Of a DNA stretch of 64,000 nucleotides, positions 8,766 through 16,472 are shown piece by piece. The notes below the pieces were generated by a model, which searched no databases, was not told the DNA's origin, and saw nothing but the letters and a program-made list of their open reading frames with translations. Source of the DNA: JADJOY01 sp046331705 [NCBI: bacterium] (GTDB lineage: Bacteria; JADJOY01); contig JAXLQJ010000026.1 in NCBI GenBank assembly GCA_046331705.1, forward strand, positions 36,884 to 100,883. The letters run 5' to 3'. Positions within the stretch are counted from its first letter, which is position 1. The number at the start of each line of letters is the position of its first letter. The position numbers and the translations under genes were made by a program.

Positions 8766-9917
8766 ATGCCCAAGGGAGTCGTGGCCGTCGTCAAGACGCG
8801 ACCCGAAGCGGTGCTCGAGGACACGCAAAAGGTGATGGAGCTCGGCGGCTACCGCCAGGCGCTCAAGCCGGACGCCACCACGATCCTCAAGGACAACATC
8901 TCGTGGCATTTCCCGTTCCCCGGCGCGAACACCACGCCGTGGCAGCTCGAAGGGACCATCCAGGCGCTGCGCGCCGCCGGCTATCGCGATCTCACCTGCG
9001 TCCAGAACAAGACCGTGGTCACGGACGCCTTCAAGGGTGAGGATCTCAACAAGTACGTCCCCATCTTCCGCAAATACGACATTCCCGTCCTCTTCAACTT
9101 CAAGGAAGAGGACATGAAGTGGGTGGTGGTGAAACCCGAGAAGGAAACGCGGGTGCTGCACCGCATCTACCCCGATGGCATTCGCATCCCCGATTACTTC
9201 TTCGGCAAGAACATCGTCCACCTGCCGACGGTCAAGTGCCACATCTACACCGAGACCACCGGCGCGATGAAGAACGCGTTCGGCGGGCTGCTGCACAACC
9301 ACCGCCACTACACCCATTCCTGGATCCACAAGACCCTGGTCGACCTGCTGGCCATCCAGCAGCAGATCCACGCCGGTCTGTTCGCGGTCATGGATGGGAC
9401 CACGTGCGGCAATGGCCCTGGACCGCGTACGATGATCCCCGTGATCAAGGATTACATCCTGGCGTCCGAAGACCAGGTAGCGATCGACGCGGTCGCGGCC
9501 AAGATGATGGGCTTCGACCCGATGAAGCTCGAGTACATCCGGCTCGCCCACGAGGCGGGGCTGGGGGTGGGCAAGATCGACGAGATCGAGGTGGTGGGCG
9601 CGGACATCTCGAAGGAGAGCTGGGGCTTCGTCGTGGGCGACAACGGCGCCAGCTTGATCGGCGACCTCATGTGGTTCGGCCCGCTCAAGTGGGCGCAGAA
9701 GCTCTTCTTCCACACTCCGCTGGTGTGGGCGTTCGTGTTCGGCAGCGAGGCCTACCACGACTACTACCGCTGGCCGATGAAGGACAAGAAGACCTTCGAG
9801 AAATGGTGTCGAGAGACCCACTGGGGCCAGCTGTGGACGCGTTACCCGGACAAGCCCGGGGCGCAGCCGGTCCCCGCTCTCACCGCAGCCCCAGCCGACG
9901 GCACTTCCCAAGCGTGA
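8766..9917 (+). CDS. DUF362 domain-containing protein
   Basis: A 383-residue cytosolic protein of the DUF362 family. The diagnostic segment is present at residues about 152-180: IVHLPTVKCHIYTETTGAMKN followed by AFGG. Later come GPGPRT and DQVAIDAVAAKMMGFDP, also conserved. Unlike many DUF362 proteins it has no C-terminal CxxCxxC ferredoxin module, so it is the short, cluster-free type. Function is unestablished; relatives are found near iron-sulfur and anaerobic-metabolism genes. The ATG has a GAGGAG site. A 130-base spacer separates it from the downstream ribosome-associated gene. Confidence 0.85.
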   Translation: MPKGVVAVVKTRPEAVLEDTQKVMELGGYRQALKPDATTILKDNISWHFPFPGANTTPWQLEGTIQALRAAGYRDLTCVQNKTVVTDAFKGEDLNKYVPIFRKYDIPVLFNFKEEDMKWVVVKPEKETRVLHRIYPDGIRIPDYFFGKNIVHLPTVKCHIYTETTGAMKNAFGGLLHNHRHYTHSWIHKTLVDLLAIQQQIHAGLFAVMDGTTCGNGPGPRTMIPVIKDYILASEDQVAIDAVAAKMMGFDPMKLEYIRLAHEAGLGVGKIDEIEVVGADISKESWGFVVGDNGASLIGDLMWFGPLKWAQKLFFHTPLVWAFVFGSEAYHDYYRWPMKDKKTFEKWCRETHWGQLWTRYPDKPGAQPVPALTAAPADGTSQA

Positions 9918-10047
9918 TCGTCCCCCGTCACCCCGCGACGCAGACGAGCAGCTCACGCTCGATCCTGGGTCGCTCGCATCGACGTTCCCTTCGATCCCAA
10001 GACTGCCGGCGGTCGAGAACCGCCCGCGGCATCAGCGAGGAGCCACC

Positions 10048-10407
10048 ATGGAGATTCCGCTTCAGATCACGTTCCACGAGATCGACAGCTCCGCCGCCAT
10101 CGAAGGCGTGGTGCACGAGCGCACGCAGAAGCTCGCCCACTTCTACGATCGGATCCAGAACTGCCGCGTGGTGATCGAAGCGCCCAATCGGCATTCGCAC
10201 AAGGAGCGCAAGGTCTTCCAGGTCCGCATCGACGTCACGGTCCCCGGCCAGGAGCTGGTGGTCAGCCACGAGCCCGGCGAGCACCAAGCGCACCAGGACA
10301 TTCACGTCGCGATCCGCGATGCGTTCGGCGCGATGGAGCGCCAGGTCAAGGCGTATGCCCAGAAGCGACAGCGCGGCGCGGCGAAGGGCCAAGAGCTCGC
10401 CGTCTGA
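10048..10407 (+). CDS. HPF/RaiA-type ribosome-associated protein
   Basis: A 119-residue protein with the beta-alpha-beta-beta-beta-alpha layout of the S30EA/HPF family, which binds the 30S decoding centre and stabilises idle or hibernating ribosomes. It opens with PLQITFHEIDSSAAIEGVVHE, continues with KLAHFYDRI and RKVFQVRIDVTVPG, and ends in a helix with a basic tail. The usual long-form C-terminal dimerisation domain is absent. The HKERKVFQV segment and the AHQDIHVAIRDAF helix are typical of the 'HPF/RaiA family' of proteobacteria outside the rpoN operon. Start supported by GAGGAG nine bases upstream. Confidence 0.85.
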   Translation: MEIPLQITFHEIDSSAAIEGVVHERTQKLAHFYDRIQNCRVVIEAPNRHSHKERKVFQVRIDVTVPGQELVVSHEPGEHQAHQDIHVAIRDAFGAMERQVKAYAQKRQRGAAKGQELAV

Positions 10408-10417
10408 ACGTGATCCC

Positions 10418-11548
10418 GTGCTGGCGCGCACGCCGCGCCCGCAGGCCTCGCACGTGACCACCGCCCCCGAGCCTCGCCGCCAGAGCGAGCGCGTTTCGTT
10501 CCTGGTGTTCCTGGCGGCGCTGCTCGTCTTCTTCGCGTACATGATGCGGGCGTTCTGGGTGCCCGCCGGCCTCGCCGCCGTGACCGTGGTGCTGTGCTCG
10601 CCGGTCTATGCGTGGATGCTGGCGCGCTGCCGAGGACGCGCCTATCTGGCGGCCGGGCTCTCGGTGCTGGCGCTCGCGACGTTCGTGCTGTTGCCGCTCG
10701 GTGGCCTGGTGAGCGTGATCCTCACGCAGGTGATCCGCTTCTCCCAGGGCATCGTCGAGCAGCTTCAAGGCGGACAGCTCTCGGCAGCCGTCGACGCCGT
10801 GACCGCGTGGGTTTCGGGAGTGGTGCAGCGCCTCGATGCGCTGGTGCCGGGAGACCTCACCGGCTTCGACGCCAGCCGCATCGACCTCAAGGGGCCGCTG
10901 GTCTCGGCCGGTAGCCAGATCGGCGCGACGCTCGCGCGCTTCGCGCCCCAAGCCATCGCGTCCACCGCCAACGTGGGCCTGGCCGTGGCGATCTGGCTCT
11001 TGTTCGTGTTCGTGCTCTTCGCGGAAGGAAAGCGGCTCTTCGAGTTCGCGATGGTGATCTCGCCGCTCGCGTCGGCGCACGAGCTCGCCATCGCCCAGGA
11101 AGTGCGCGAGATGATCGTCGCGAACTTCGTGGCGATCGCCGCCACCGCAGCGCTCAACGGCGTGCTCTTGGGGGCGTTGTTCTGGGCCTCGCCCCTCGAG
11201 CCGGCGGCGCTCTGGGCGCTGGTCGCGTTCGGGATGTCGTTCGTGCCGGCGCTCGGCGCTGCTGCCGTGTGGATCACCGGTGCGCTCTACCTGCTCGCCA
11301 CCGGGCATTCGGGATGGGCGCTCGCGATCACGATCTTCGGCCTGGTGGTCGTGGCCCAGACCGACAACGTCGTGAAGCCGCTGCTCATGCGGGGACGCGT
11401 CAACATCCACCCGCTGCTGCTGATGCTCTCCTTGCTCGGCGGCGCCACGGCGATGGGCCCCGCCGGGCTGGTGTTCGGCCCGGTGTTCGTGGCGGTGCTG
11501 CAGGCCGCGCTGCGAATCTACAAGCGCGAGTTCGCGACTCCCATCTGA
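10418..11548 (+). CDS. AI-2E family transporter (PerM-like)
   Basis: A polytopic inner-membrane protein of about 376 residues with roughly seven to eight hydrophobic segments: two after a basic leader, then a soluble insertion, and a C-terminal bundle. The C-terminal signature ALVAFGMSFVPALG followed by VKPLLMRGRVNIHPLL is diagnostic of the AI-2E/PerM family, whose members export autoinducer-2, sodium/protons or other small solutes. GTG at 10418 is taken as start, ten bases after the HPF-like gene; GTG at 10454 is an alternative. The substrate cannot be inferred. A strong terminator follows. Confidence 0.85.
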   Translation: MLARTPRPQASHVTTAPEPRRQSERVSFLVFLAALLVFFAYMMRAFWVPAGLAAVTVVLCSPVYAWMLARCRGRAYLAAGLSVLALATFVLLPLGGLVSVILTQVIRFSQGIVEQLQGGQLSAAVDAVTAWVSGVVQRLDALVPGDLTGFDASRIDLKGPLVSAGSQIGATLARFAPQAIASTANVGLAVAIWLLFVFVLFAEGKRLFEFAMVISPLASAHELAIAQEVREMIVANFVAIAATAALNGVLLGALFWASPLEPAALWALVAFGMSFVPALGAAAVWITGALYLLATGHSGWALAITIFGLVVVAQTDNVVKPLLMRGRVNIHPLLLMLSLLGGATAMGPAGLVFGPVFVAVLQAALRIYKREFATPI

Positions 11549-11598
11549 CGCCAGCCCCGGCGACCGCCGCTCGATCTCGGCTCCCCGAGGCTCTCGCG

Positions 11599-11634
11599 CG
11601 ACGTCCCCGCGCGAACGCTCGCGCGGGGACGTCG
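11599..11634. terminator. Bidirectional terminator between convergent genes
   Basis: A perfect 16-bp inverted repeat (CGACGTCCCCGCGCGA at 11599-11614, complement at 11619-11634) with the four-base loop ACGC. It lies between the ends of the AI-2E transporter gene (+) and the YceI gene (-), so it can terminate both. Confidence 0.85.
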
Positions 11635-11658
11635 AGAACCACCCGGCAGGGTCCCGGC

Positions 11659-12222
11659 TCAGCTCACGACGAAGTCCCACACGATCTTGAGCTCGTCCTT
11701 GACCTTGATCACGCCGAGCGGCGCCTTGTACGGCTTGATGCCGAAGCGCGTCTGCTGGATCGCCACCTCACCGTGCACGCGCACACCGTTCGCCGCGGGC
11801 TCGAAGCTCACCGGCAGGTCCACCGCCTGCGTCTGGCCGTGCAGCGTGAGCTGCCCGTTGACCGTCGCCGTGCCCTTCCCACCCGCGCTCTTCACGTTCG
11901 ACACGCCGGTGGACTTGTAGGTGATCGAGGGGAACTTCGCCCACTGGATCACGTCCTTCTCGATGTTGCCCCGAATCTCGTTCTTGTCCTTGTCGGTCAG
12001 ATCACCGGGGCCCACGATCGTGAGCGATTTCGGGTCCAGCTCGACCTCGACGGATCCAGCCGGCGGCTCGACCGAATCGAGCTGGACCTTCGCCGACCAT
12101 TGCTTCACGTCGATGACCAGGTCGTGCCCCATCTTGCTCAGCAGCCCTTCCTTGAACGTCTTCACGGTGACGGTGCCGTTGGCCGGCCCCACGGTCTTGG
12201 AACCTGCACTGATCGAGCTCAT
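11659..12222 (-). CDS. YceI family lipid-binding-type protein, cytosolic form
   Basis: A 187-residue YceI-like beta-barrel. The start of the mature YceI fold (GTVTVKTFKEGLLSKMGHDLVIDV), the central WAKFPSITYKST and the C-terminal FGIKPYKAPLGVIKVKDELKI are all recognisable. YceI barrels bind isoprenoid chains or other amphiphiles in their cavity. Unlike E. coli YceI there is no signal peptide, so this copy should remain in the cytoplasm. ATG at 12222 follows a GGGCGAGGGCGA purine-rich site. Its isoprenoid-binding relatives are noteworthy because an isoprenoid operon lies 4 kb away, but no direct link is visible. Confidence 0.85.
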   Translation of the reverse strand: MSSISAGSKTVGPANGTVTVKTFKEGLLSKMGHDLVIDVKQWSAKVQLDSVEPPAGSVEVELDPKSLTIVGPGDLTDKDKNEIRGNIEKDVIQWAKFPSITYKSTGVSNVKSAGGKGTATVNGQLTLHGQTQAVDLPVSFEPAANGVRVHGEVAIQQTRFGIKPYKAPLGVIKVKDELKIVWDFVVS

Positions 12223-12439
12223 CGTTCGCCCTCGCCCTGAGTGGAAACCGCAGAATGTGAAGCGATCGGACGCAATCGCGCGACCGATCCACGGAGAAGG
12301 GGAAGGCTAGCCAGGCGCGCAATGCGCGCCAAGCGACGCGAAGGACCGGCGCACCGAGAGGCGCGAATGCTTCGGCGATGACCGGTCGCCCCTCTCGCTG
12401 ACGACCCGCGAGGTGCTAGGCCTTCGCCTTACCCCGCCC

Positions 12440-13105
12440 TCACACCTTCGGCGCGGCTGACGGTGCGGGATCCCCCTCGCCCACGACGACGACCTCCACG
12501 ATCGCGAGCGTCTGCCCGGTTTCCGTCCAGAGGACGCGAGTCCAGTACTTCCCCGCAGAAACCACGTTGCCGCGCGTTCGTCCACCATCGACGATTCCGT
12601 GAAGATGCAACTCGCCGGACGCCGCATCGAAGTGAGGCTCGATCCTGAGACTCATCACGGCCTGTTCGTCGCGAGATCCTTCGACGAGCACCCGCATCTG
12701 CTCGACCTCGATCTTCTTTGCGGCACTCTCGTCACGTTCCAAGATCTCCTGAATCTCGAAGGGCAACGGAAGCTCCACGCATCCGAACGTCCCCTCGGCG
12801 CGTGCTTCGGGACGAAAGGGCATCTGGAGCCGCCGAACCCAATCTTTGGTCGGGCGAGCGCCTTTGCCGGCAACCCCACGAAAGAACGTCCCGAAGTCGT
12901 CGAGCACGCCACGCGACATGTCGACGTAGTCCGCAACCCAGCCCACGGGATTGAACACGTCCCCCGTGGCGAGACGATGAGAGGCCGCCGCCGCGTAATC
13001 GATCCAGCGGCCTGCGACCTCCTCGCCCAGATGAATCCACGCGTGCAACGTTCGACCGACCGATGTCTCGCTGCACTCGATCTGCTCGGGCTTCTGCTTG
13101 TCCAT
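12440..13105 (-). CDS. Two-domain protein: phasin-like helices plus C-terminal beta-sandwich
   Basis: A 221-residue protein I cannot assign to a named family. Residues about 10-95 are amphipathic helices (RTLHAWIHLGEEVAGRW, VADYVDMSRGVLDDFGTFF) like granule-binding phasins. Residues about 115-215 are predicted strands, ending with SAGKYWTRVLWTETG and AIVEVVVVG, a pattern of an immunoglobulin-like or NEW3-like beta-sandwich. The same architecture occurs in the protein at 19811-20581. The ATG at 13105 has a GAGGT site. It is the last gene of a four-gene minus-strand block with a hairpin just upstream (13140-13161). A coat or scaffold role is inference. Confidence 0.6.
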   Translation of the reverse strand: MDKQKPEQIECSETSVGRTLHAWIHLGEEVAGRWIDYAAAASHRLATGDVFNPVGWVADYVDMSRGVLDDFGTFFRGVAGKGARPTKDWVRRLQMPFRPEARAEGTFGCVELPLPFEIQEILERDESAAKKIEVEQMRVLVEGSRDEQAVMSLRIEPHFDAASGELHLHGIVDGGRTRGNVVSAGKYWTRVLWTETGQTLAIVEVVVVGEGDPAPSAAPKV

Positions 13106-13139
13106 GAAGTACCTCGGTTGTTTCGCTCGATCCAATCGA

Positions 13140-13161
13140 TGCTGCGCCCGCGGGCGCAGCA
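13140..13161 (-). promoter_or_regulatory. Perfect 22-bp palindrome, intercistronic hairpin
   Basis: TGCTGCGCCCG followed immediately by its complement CGGGCGCAGCA, six bases after the stop of the 107-residue gene and 34 bases before the start of the phasin-like gene. In RNA it would fold into a GC-rich hairpin, suggesting partial termination or transcript processing between the two genes; as DNA it could be a dimer-binding site. Confidence 0.55.
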
Positions 13162-13166
13162 GTCAA

Positions 13167-13490
13167 TCACGCCTTGCGCGTCCGTCTTGCACGCTTGGAT
13201 GAACGTGGCTCATCTGCCTGTGACGAGAGGTCGCGACCGACGACGACGCCGAGCTCGATGACGGCCAGCTTCGCCCTGTCGGCCAACAGCGTTCGCCACG
13301 TCTCTACCACTCGACGCATCGTGAGTGTCCCGCGCTGCGCCTCGGTCACCATATCTCCGATGCGCTGCTCGTAGATCTGAAGCGCGACACCCTCGATCGC
13401 GAGCACGCGCTCGGCGCGACGCGCACACTCGCTCAGGTATTGGGTGCGGCGCGCACGCCGTGAAGCATCGCTCGAGGTGGCGCTACCCAT
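13167..13490 (-). CDS. Small helical protein, phasin-like, unknown function
   Basis: A 107-residue protein that is almost entirely predicted helix, with heptad-like hydrophobic spacing (ERVLAIEGVALQIYEQRIGDM, VVETWRTLLADRAKLAVIELG) and a very basic C-terminal tail (SSKRARRTRKA). Helix content, lack of cysteines and a KR-rich tail recall phasins and small DNA-binding granule proteins such as PhaF-type tails, but the similarity is only in style. It overlaps the upstream gene by eight bases and is followed by the 13140-13161 hairpin, so it belongs to the same operon. Confidence 0.6.
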   Translation of the reverse strand: MGSATSSDASRRARRTQYLSECARRAERVLAIEGVALQIYEQRIGDMVTEAQRGTLTMRRVVETWRTLLADRAKLAVIELGVVVGRDLSSQADEPRSSKRARRTRKA

Positions 13491-14562
13491 GACGCAACAT
13501 CTCCTCGATCGAAACGGGCGAGAGGAAAGACACCATCTTCTCCTCGGACTTGAGCGTCAACACGGCCGGCGTGAGGAGATTCAGCTCCGCGGCACTGAAC
13601 CAAACGGTCTTCGAGATCAGGTAGCGCAACCAGCCAGGTCGCGAAGGAGGCCGGTCGATCAGGATGAACCCGTCATCCCGAACCAGCGCGCCGTTCTTCT
13701 CGAACGCCAAGCGATAGTCGAGCCGCCCAGAGCTCTCGTCCCGCGTGATATCGACGTCCAGAAACGTCTCGAATCGGGCCAGCTCGACCGTGTTCCAGTT
13801 CAGGACGAAGGTCTCGAGAATTCGCCCCGACCACGGCGCGCCGAGCTTGGGCTCGTCCCTTCCACTTCGACTCTGCACTTCGACATGCTCGAAGAAGACG
13901 CTCCGAAGCGGCCAGGTCCGCGGATCGAGCGCCGTCAGAACGTCGTGCGGTGGGTCCGGTACCCATGCTTCCTTGATCGCGATGATTGCGCCTGGAGCGA
14001 TGGAAATCTGGGTGGGCATCACCTCGGCAAACGCTGCACTTCGGCGTCCCCGAACCGGTGCATCCCAGCTCAGCGGCACGAGACGAGCCGTCGCCCGCGT
14101 GGCTTCGGACGCCCACTCGGGCCAGTCGCTGACCGCATCGTTCACACCTTGCGCCGACGTCATTCTCGGGATCGCAGAGCCCCGCGACACACGACGCCCC
14201 ACCATACCCACCTGAGCGCTGAGATTCGTCCACTTCTCACGAGCTGCGGCGGTGGGCCGGTATCCCACGTTCTCCAGACGCCGCAGACTCCGCCGGGTGA
14301 CGTCGTCCAGATACCACTTCGCATCGCGAACCCCTTTGGGGACCGGATGAGATCCTTCGGCCGCGATTCGGTTCTGCAGACCACGCTGGAGCTTCCCTAG
14401 AATACCCACGGCATGATCACCCCTGATCGGCACGTGGCTGCGTATGAGCGGGTGCTCCATGCAACCGAACGTTCCGTAGAGGCATCCGGCCCACACAGCC
14501 GCGCGTGTGAAATTCTCCGTTCTGGGCCAATCACGATCCCAACTCGGCACAGGCGAGCGCAT
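13483..14562 (-). CDS. Hypothetical protein of unrecognised family
   Basis: A 359-residue protein I do not recognise. The N-terminal third is helical and basic with a short hydrophobic, cysteine-containing patch (AAVWAGCLYGTFGCMEH). The C-terminal 200 residues alternate strands and loops, with WSGRILETFVLNWNTVELARFETFLDV and a WLRYLISKTVWFSA segment near the end; this could be a ligand-binding alpha/beta fold, but I see no catalytic motif. ATG at 14562 is chosen because GAGGAG lies nine bases upstream; GTG at 14619 would overlap the preceding gene. Spacing of 35 bases from that gene and an 8-base overlap with the next indicate one operon. Confidence 0.6.
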   Translation of the reverse strand: MRSPVPSWDRDWPRTENFTRAAVWAGCLYGTFGCMEHPLIRSHVPIRGDHAVGILGKLQRGLQNRIAAEGSHPVPKGVRDAKWYLDDVTRRSLRRLENVGYRPTAAAREKWTNLSAQVGMVGRRVSRGSAIPRMTSAQGVNDAVSDWPEWASEATRATARLVPLSWDAPVRGRRSAAFAEVMPTQISIAPGAIIAIKEAWVPDPPHDVLTALDPRTWPLRSVFFEHVEVQSRSGRDEPKLGAPWSGRILETFVLNWNTVELARFETFLDVDITRDESSGRLDYRLAFEKNGALVRDDGFILIDRPPSRPGWLRYLISKTVWFSAAELNLLTPAVLTLKSEEKMVSFLSPVSIEEMLRHG

Positions 14563-14597
14563 GCGACGATGCTCCTCGAGAGGCGGCGGGTCGATCC

Positions 14598-15581
14598 TCA
14601 GCGTGTCGCAGCCTGATACCCGGTCACGAGCGCCAAGGTCTCGGCGTGGGTGGTGTACGCAAGCACCCCACGACCAAACGACTTCGAACGCGGCGACACG
14701 AACTCCACCTGGCGCAGGTGGCGCACACGGCTGATGCGCGGACGCGCAACCGCCTTCGCCACGTCGATGAAACCCGACAGCTTTCCGAACACACCATTCG
14801 GTTGCAGCAATGCGTACCCGATGCGCAGGCTGCCCATGGATCTCGTAGATCTGACGCCGAGCTCGGACTCGCACCACTCCACACCCGGAATGTTCATCGA
14901 CGTGTGCACGCCCAGCGACTCGGCGTCGAGTCGCTTGCACCTCGAAGAATCGAAGTTCCAGAACAGTCGCAGGCGTTCAAGCCGCGCGAGATCGTCGCCC
15001 TTCAGCTCGCCGTCGCCGAGCCCCAAGAGCGTCTGCAGCTCGGGGAACGATTTGTTCACGAGAAGCTCGACCGCTACGGCAAGCGACGCATCTTCCTCGT
15101 GGGCGACCACTCGCGAGTCGAGCACGTCCTGGAAACTTCCGGTGCGTGGCACGGAACCGGCTCCCTCGTCACCAGCCTCCTGTGCGACGTCGGCAAGCGT
15201 TCGATATGGGAACTTGACCGTTTCACGGGTTAGATATTCGACGTCTCCGGCTTCGAGGGCGCTGACGTCCGCGACACCGCCAGCGAGTCGAAAGAGCGCG
15301 AGCTCGCGCATAGCCGGTACGACGAGCAGCTTCTCGATCTTGTTGCTTCTCAGCGTGCCGAGAATCTTCGGCACACCGAGCAATTTCTCGGCATCGTCCG
15401 GCGACGGCTCGAGATCCGAACGCCCGAGGCAGTAGGCGCTCCACAGGACGCGCTGCAGATCCTCGTACAGCTCGTCGTCCGGGCGTCTCGTTGGCACGTT
15501 ACTCGCCGGCAGCGTCGGAGGTATCGGAAAGGCAGAGTCGTCGCACCTTCGGCAACGACCTTCGTCGAATAGCAAATCCAT
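14598..15581 (-). CDS. Hypothetical protein of unrecognised family
   Basis: A 327-residue protein without a family I can name. A CRRC pair near the N terminus could bind metal. The middle is leucine-rich and helical (DLQRVLWSAYCLG, IEKLLVVPAMRELALFRLAGG), and the last 110 residues look like an alpha/beta unit with GSLRIGYALLQPNGVFGKL and a C-terminal FVSPRSKSFGRGVLAYT. It is the first gene of the four-gene minus-strand block, and its ATG at 15581 lacks an obvious ribosome site. Codon and base use look less GC-biased than in neighbours, which may indicate transfer. Confidence 0.55.
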   Translation of the reverse strand: MDLLFDEGRCRRCDDSAFPIPPTLPASNVPTRRPDDELYEDLQRVLWSAYCLGRSDLEPSPDDAEKLLGVPKILGTLRSNKIEKLLVVPAMRELALFRLAGGVADVSALEAGDVEYLTRETVKFPYRTLADVAQEAGDEGAGSVPRTGSFQDVLDSRVVAHEEDASLAVAVELLVNKSFPELQTLLGLGDGELKGDDLARLERLRLFWNFDSSRCKRLDAESLGVHTSMNIPGVEWCESELGVRSTRSMGSLRIGYALLQPNGVFGKLSGFIDVAKAVARPRISRVRHLRQVEFVSPRSKSFGRGVLAYTTHAETLALVTGYQAATR

Positions 15582-15626
15582 GCGGCGACGTCGAGATATT
15601 TGTTTCGGCGACCGAGAGCGCCGACC

Positions 15627-16424
15627 TCACTCCCGGAACGCGCGGGGCCAGGAAAGCTGCCAAAGCATGCCGCGAATCTCGAACGCGTTGCGTTGTTCGA
15701 TCGGATAGGTGCCGAGGGGCAACCCCGGAACGAACGATTCGTCGAGACTCACCCAGGCTTCGCAGGGACGCACCAGCGCGTTGCGAAACGAAAGCGTCCA
15801 CCAGGACGTGACGAGCGAGCGATCCTCGCGTTGCCCCACGACCGGAAGGCGAAAGAACTCGAGGATCTCGGTGAGCGCTGGCTCGTCGAGCGCCCGCACG
15901 CGTGCCCACTCGCCCTTCGGCTGCGCAGCCGCGTGCATGCGCAGCGCACCGTCCGAGCCGCTCACCCACCAGAGCACACCCTGGCGCGCGATCTCGATCA
16001 GCTCCTTGCGAAAGCCGAAGAAGCGGTTGCCGTGCCAGACCGCCGGGAAATACCCGGATCCCATCGCGGCGACGAACGTGTGCAGGCGTGGCGAGTCGGC
16101 GACGCGAACGTAGGGCACGGCCAGCGCCAGCTCGGCGTAGCGAATGCCCAGAGGCCACGGAACCCCGCCGTAGAGCACGGCGCCGTGCCGCTGTTCGCCG
16201 AAGAGCACGACCACGGGGTGACTCGCTGGCGGATCCTCGACCGCGGCCACCGCGAGCTCGAGGGGCTCGGGGACCAGCCGTGTGACCACTTCGCGCGACA
16301 GGGCGAGAACCGCCGCGATACCGTGAAAAACGGCCTGGCTGGCGATGCTGACGCCAGCATCCTCGCGGGCGAGCCCACTCTCGGCGAAATCCGCACGCCT
16401 CGGTAGTGTCCCCATGGCGGGCAC
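15627..16424 (-). CDS. Acetoacetate-decarboxylase-like fold protein
   Basis: A 265-residue protein with the layout of the acetoacetate decarboxylase superfamily: LELAVAAVEDPPASHPVVVLFGEQ, then PWPLGIRYAELALAVPYVRV and HTFVAAMGSGYFPAVWHGNRFFGF. The superfamily includes true decarboxylases, and ligand-binding or lyase relatives without the Schiff-base lysine; the FRKELIE lysine (just after FFGF) might be that residue but I cannot align it reliably. GTG at 16424 is preferred because GAGAGG lies eight bases before it; ATG at 16415 is an alternative. It is divergent, 48 bases apart, from the isoprenoid operon that starts at 16473, so shared control is likely. Confidence 0.6.
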   Translation of the reverse strand: MPAMGTLPRRADFAESGLAREDAGVSIASQAVFHGIAAVLALSREVVTRLVPEPLELAVAAVEDPPASHPVVVLFGEQRHGAVLYGGVPWPLGIRYAELALAVPYVRVADSPRLHTFVAAMGSGYFPAVWHGNRFFGFRKELIEIARQGVLWWVSGSDGALRMHAAAQPKGEWARVRALDEPALTEILEFFRLPVVGQREDRSLVTSWWTLSFRNALVRPCEAWVSLDESFVPGLPLGTYPIEQRNAFEIRGMLWQLSWPRAFRE

Positions 16425-16472
16425 GATGATAGCCTCTCGCGCCTCGGTTCGCGTGGCTCGTCACGAATCCGC

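Noticed and set aside
13140-13161. Simple intrinsic terminator ending the operon
   Set aside because: The downstream gene is only 34 bases away in the same orientation and there is no U-tract; attenuation or processing is more plausible.
12440-13490. Polyhydroxyalkanoate granule operon
   Set aside because: Phasin-like helices are present, but no PHA synthase, depolymerase or PhaR-type regulator occurs in the window.
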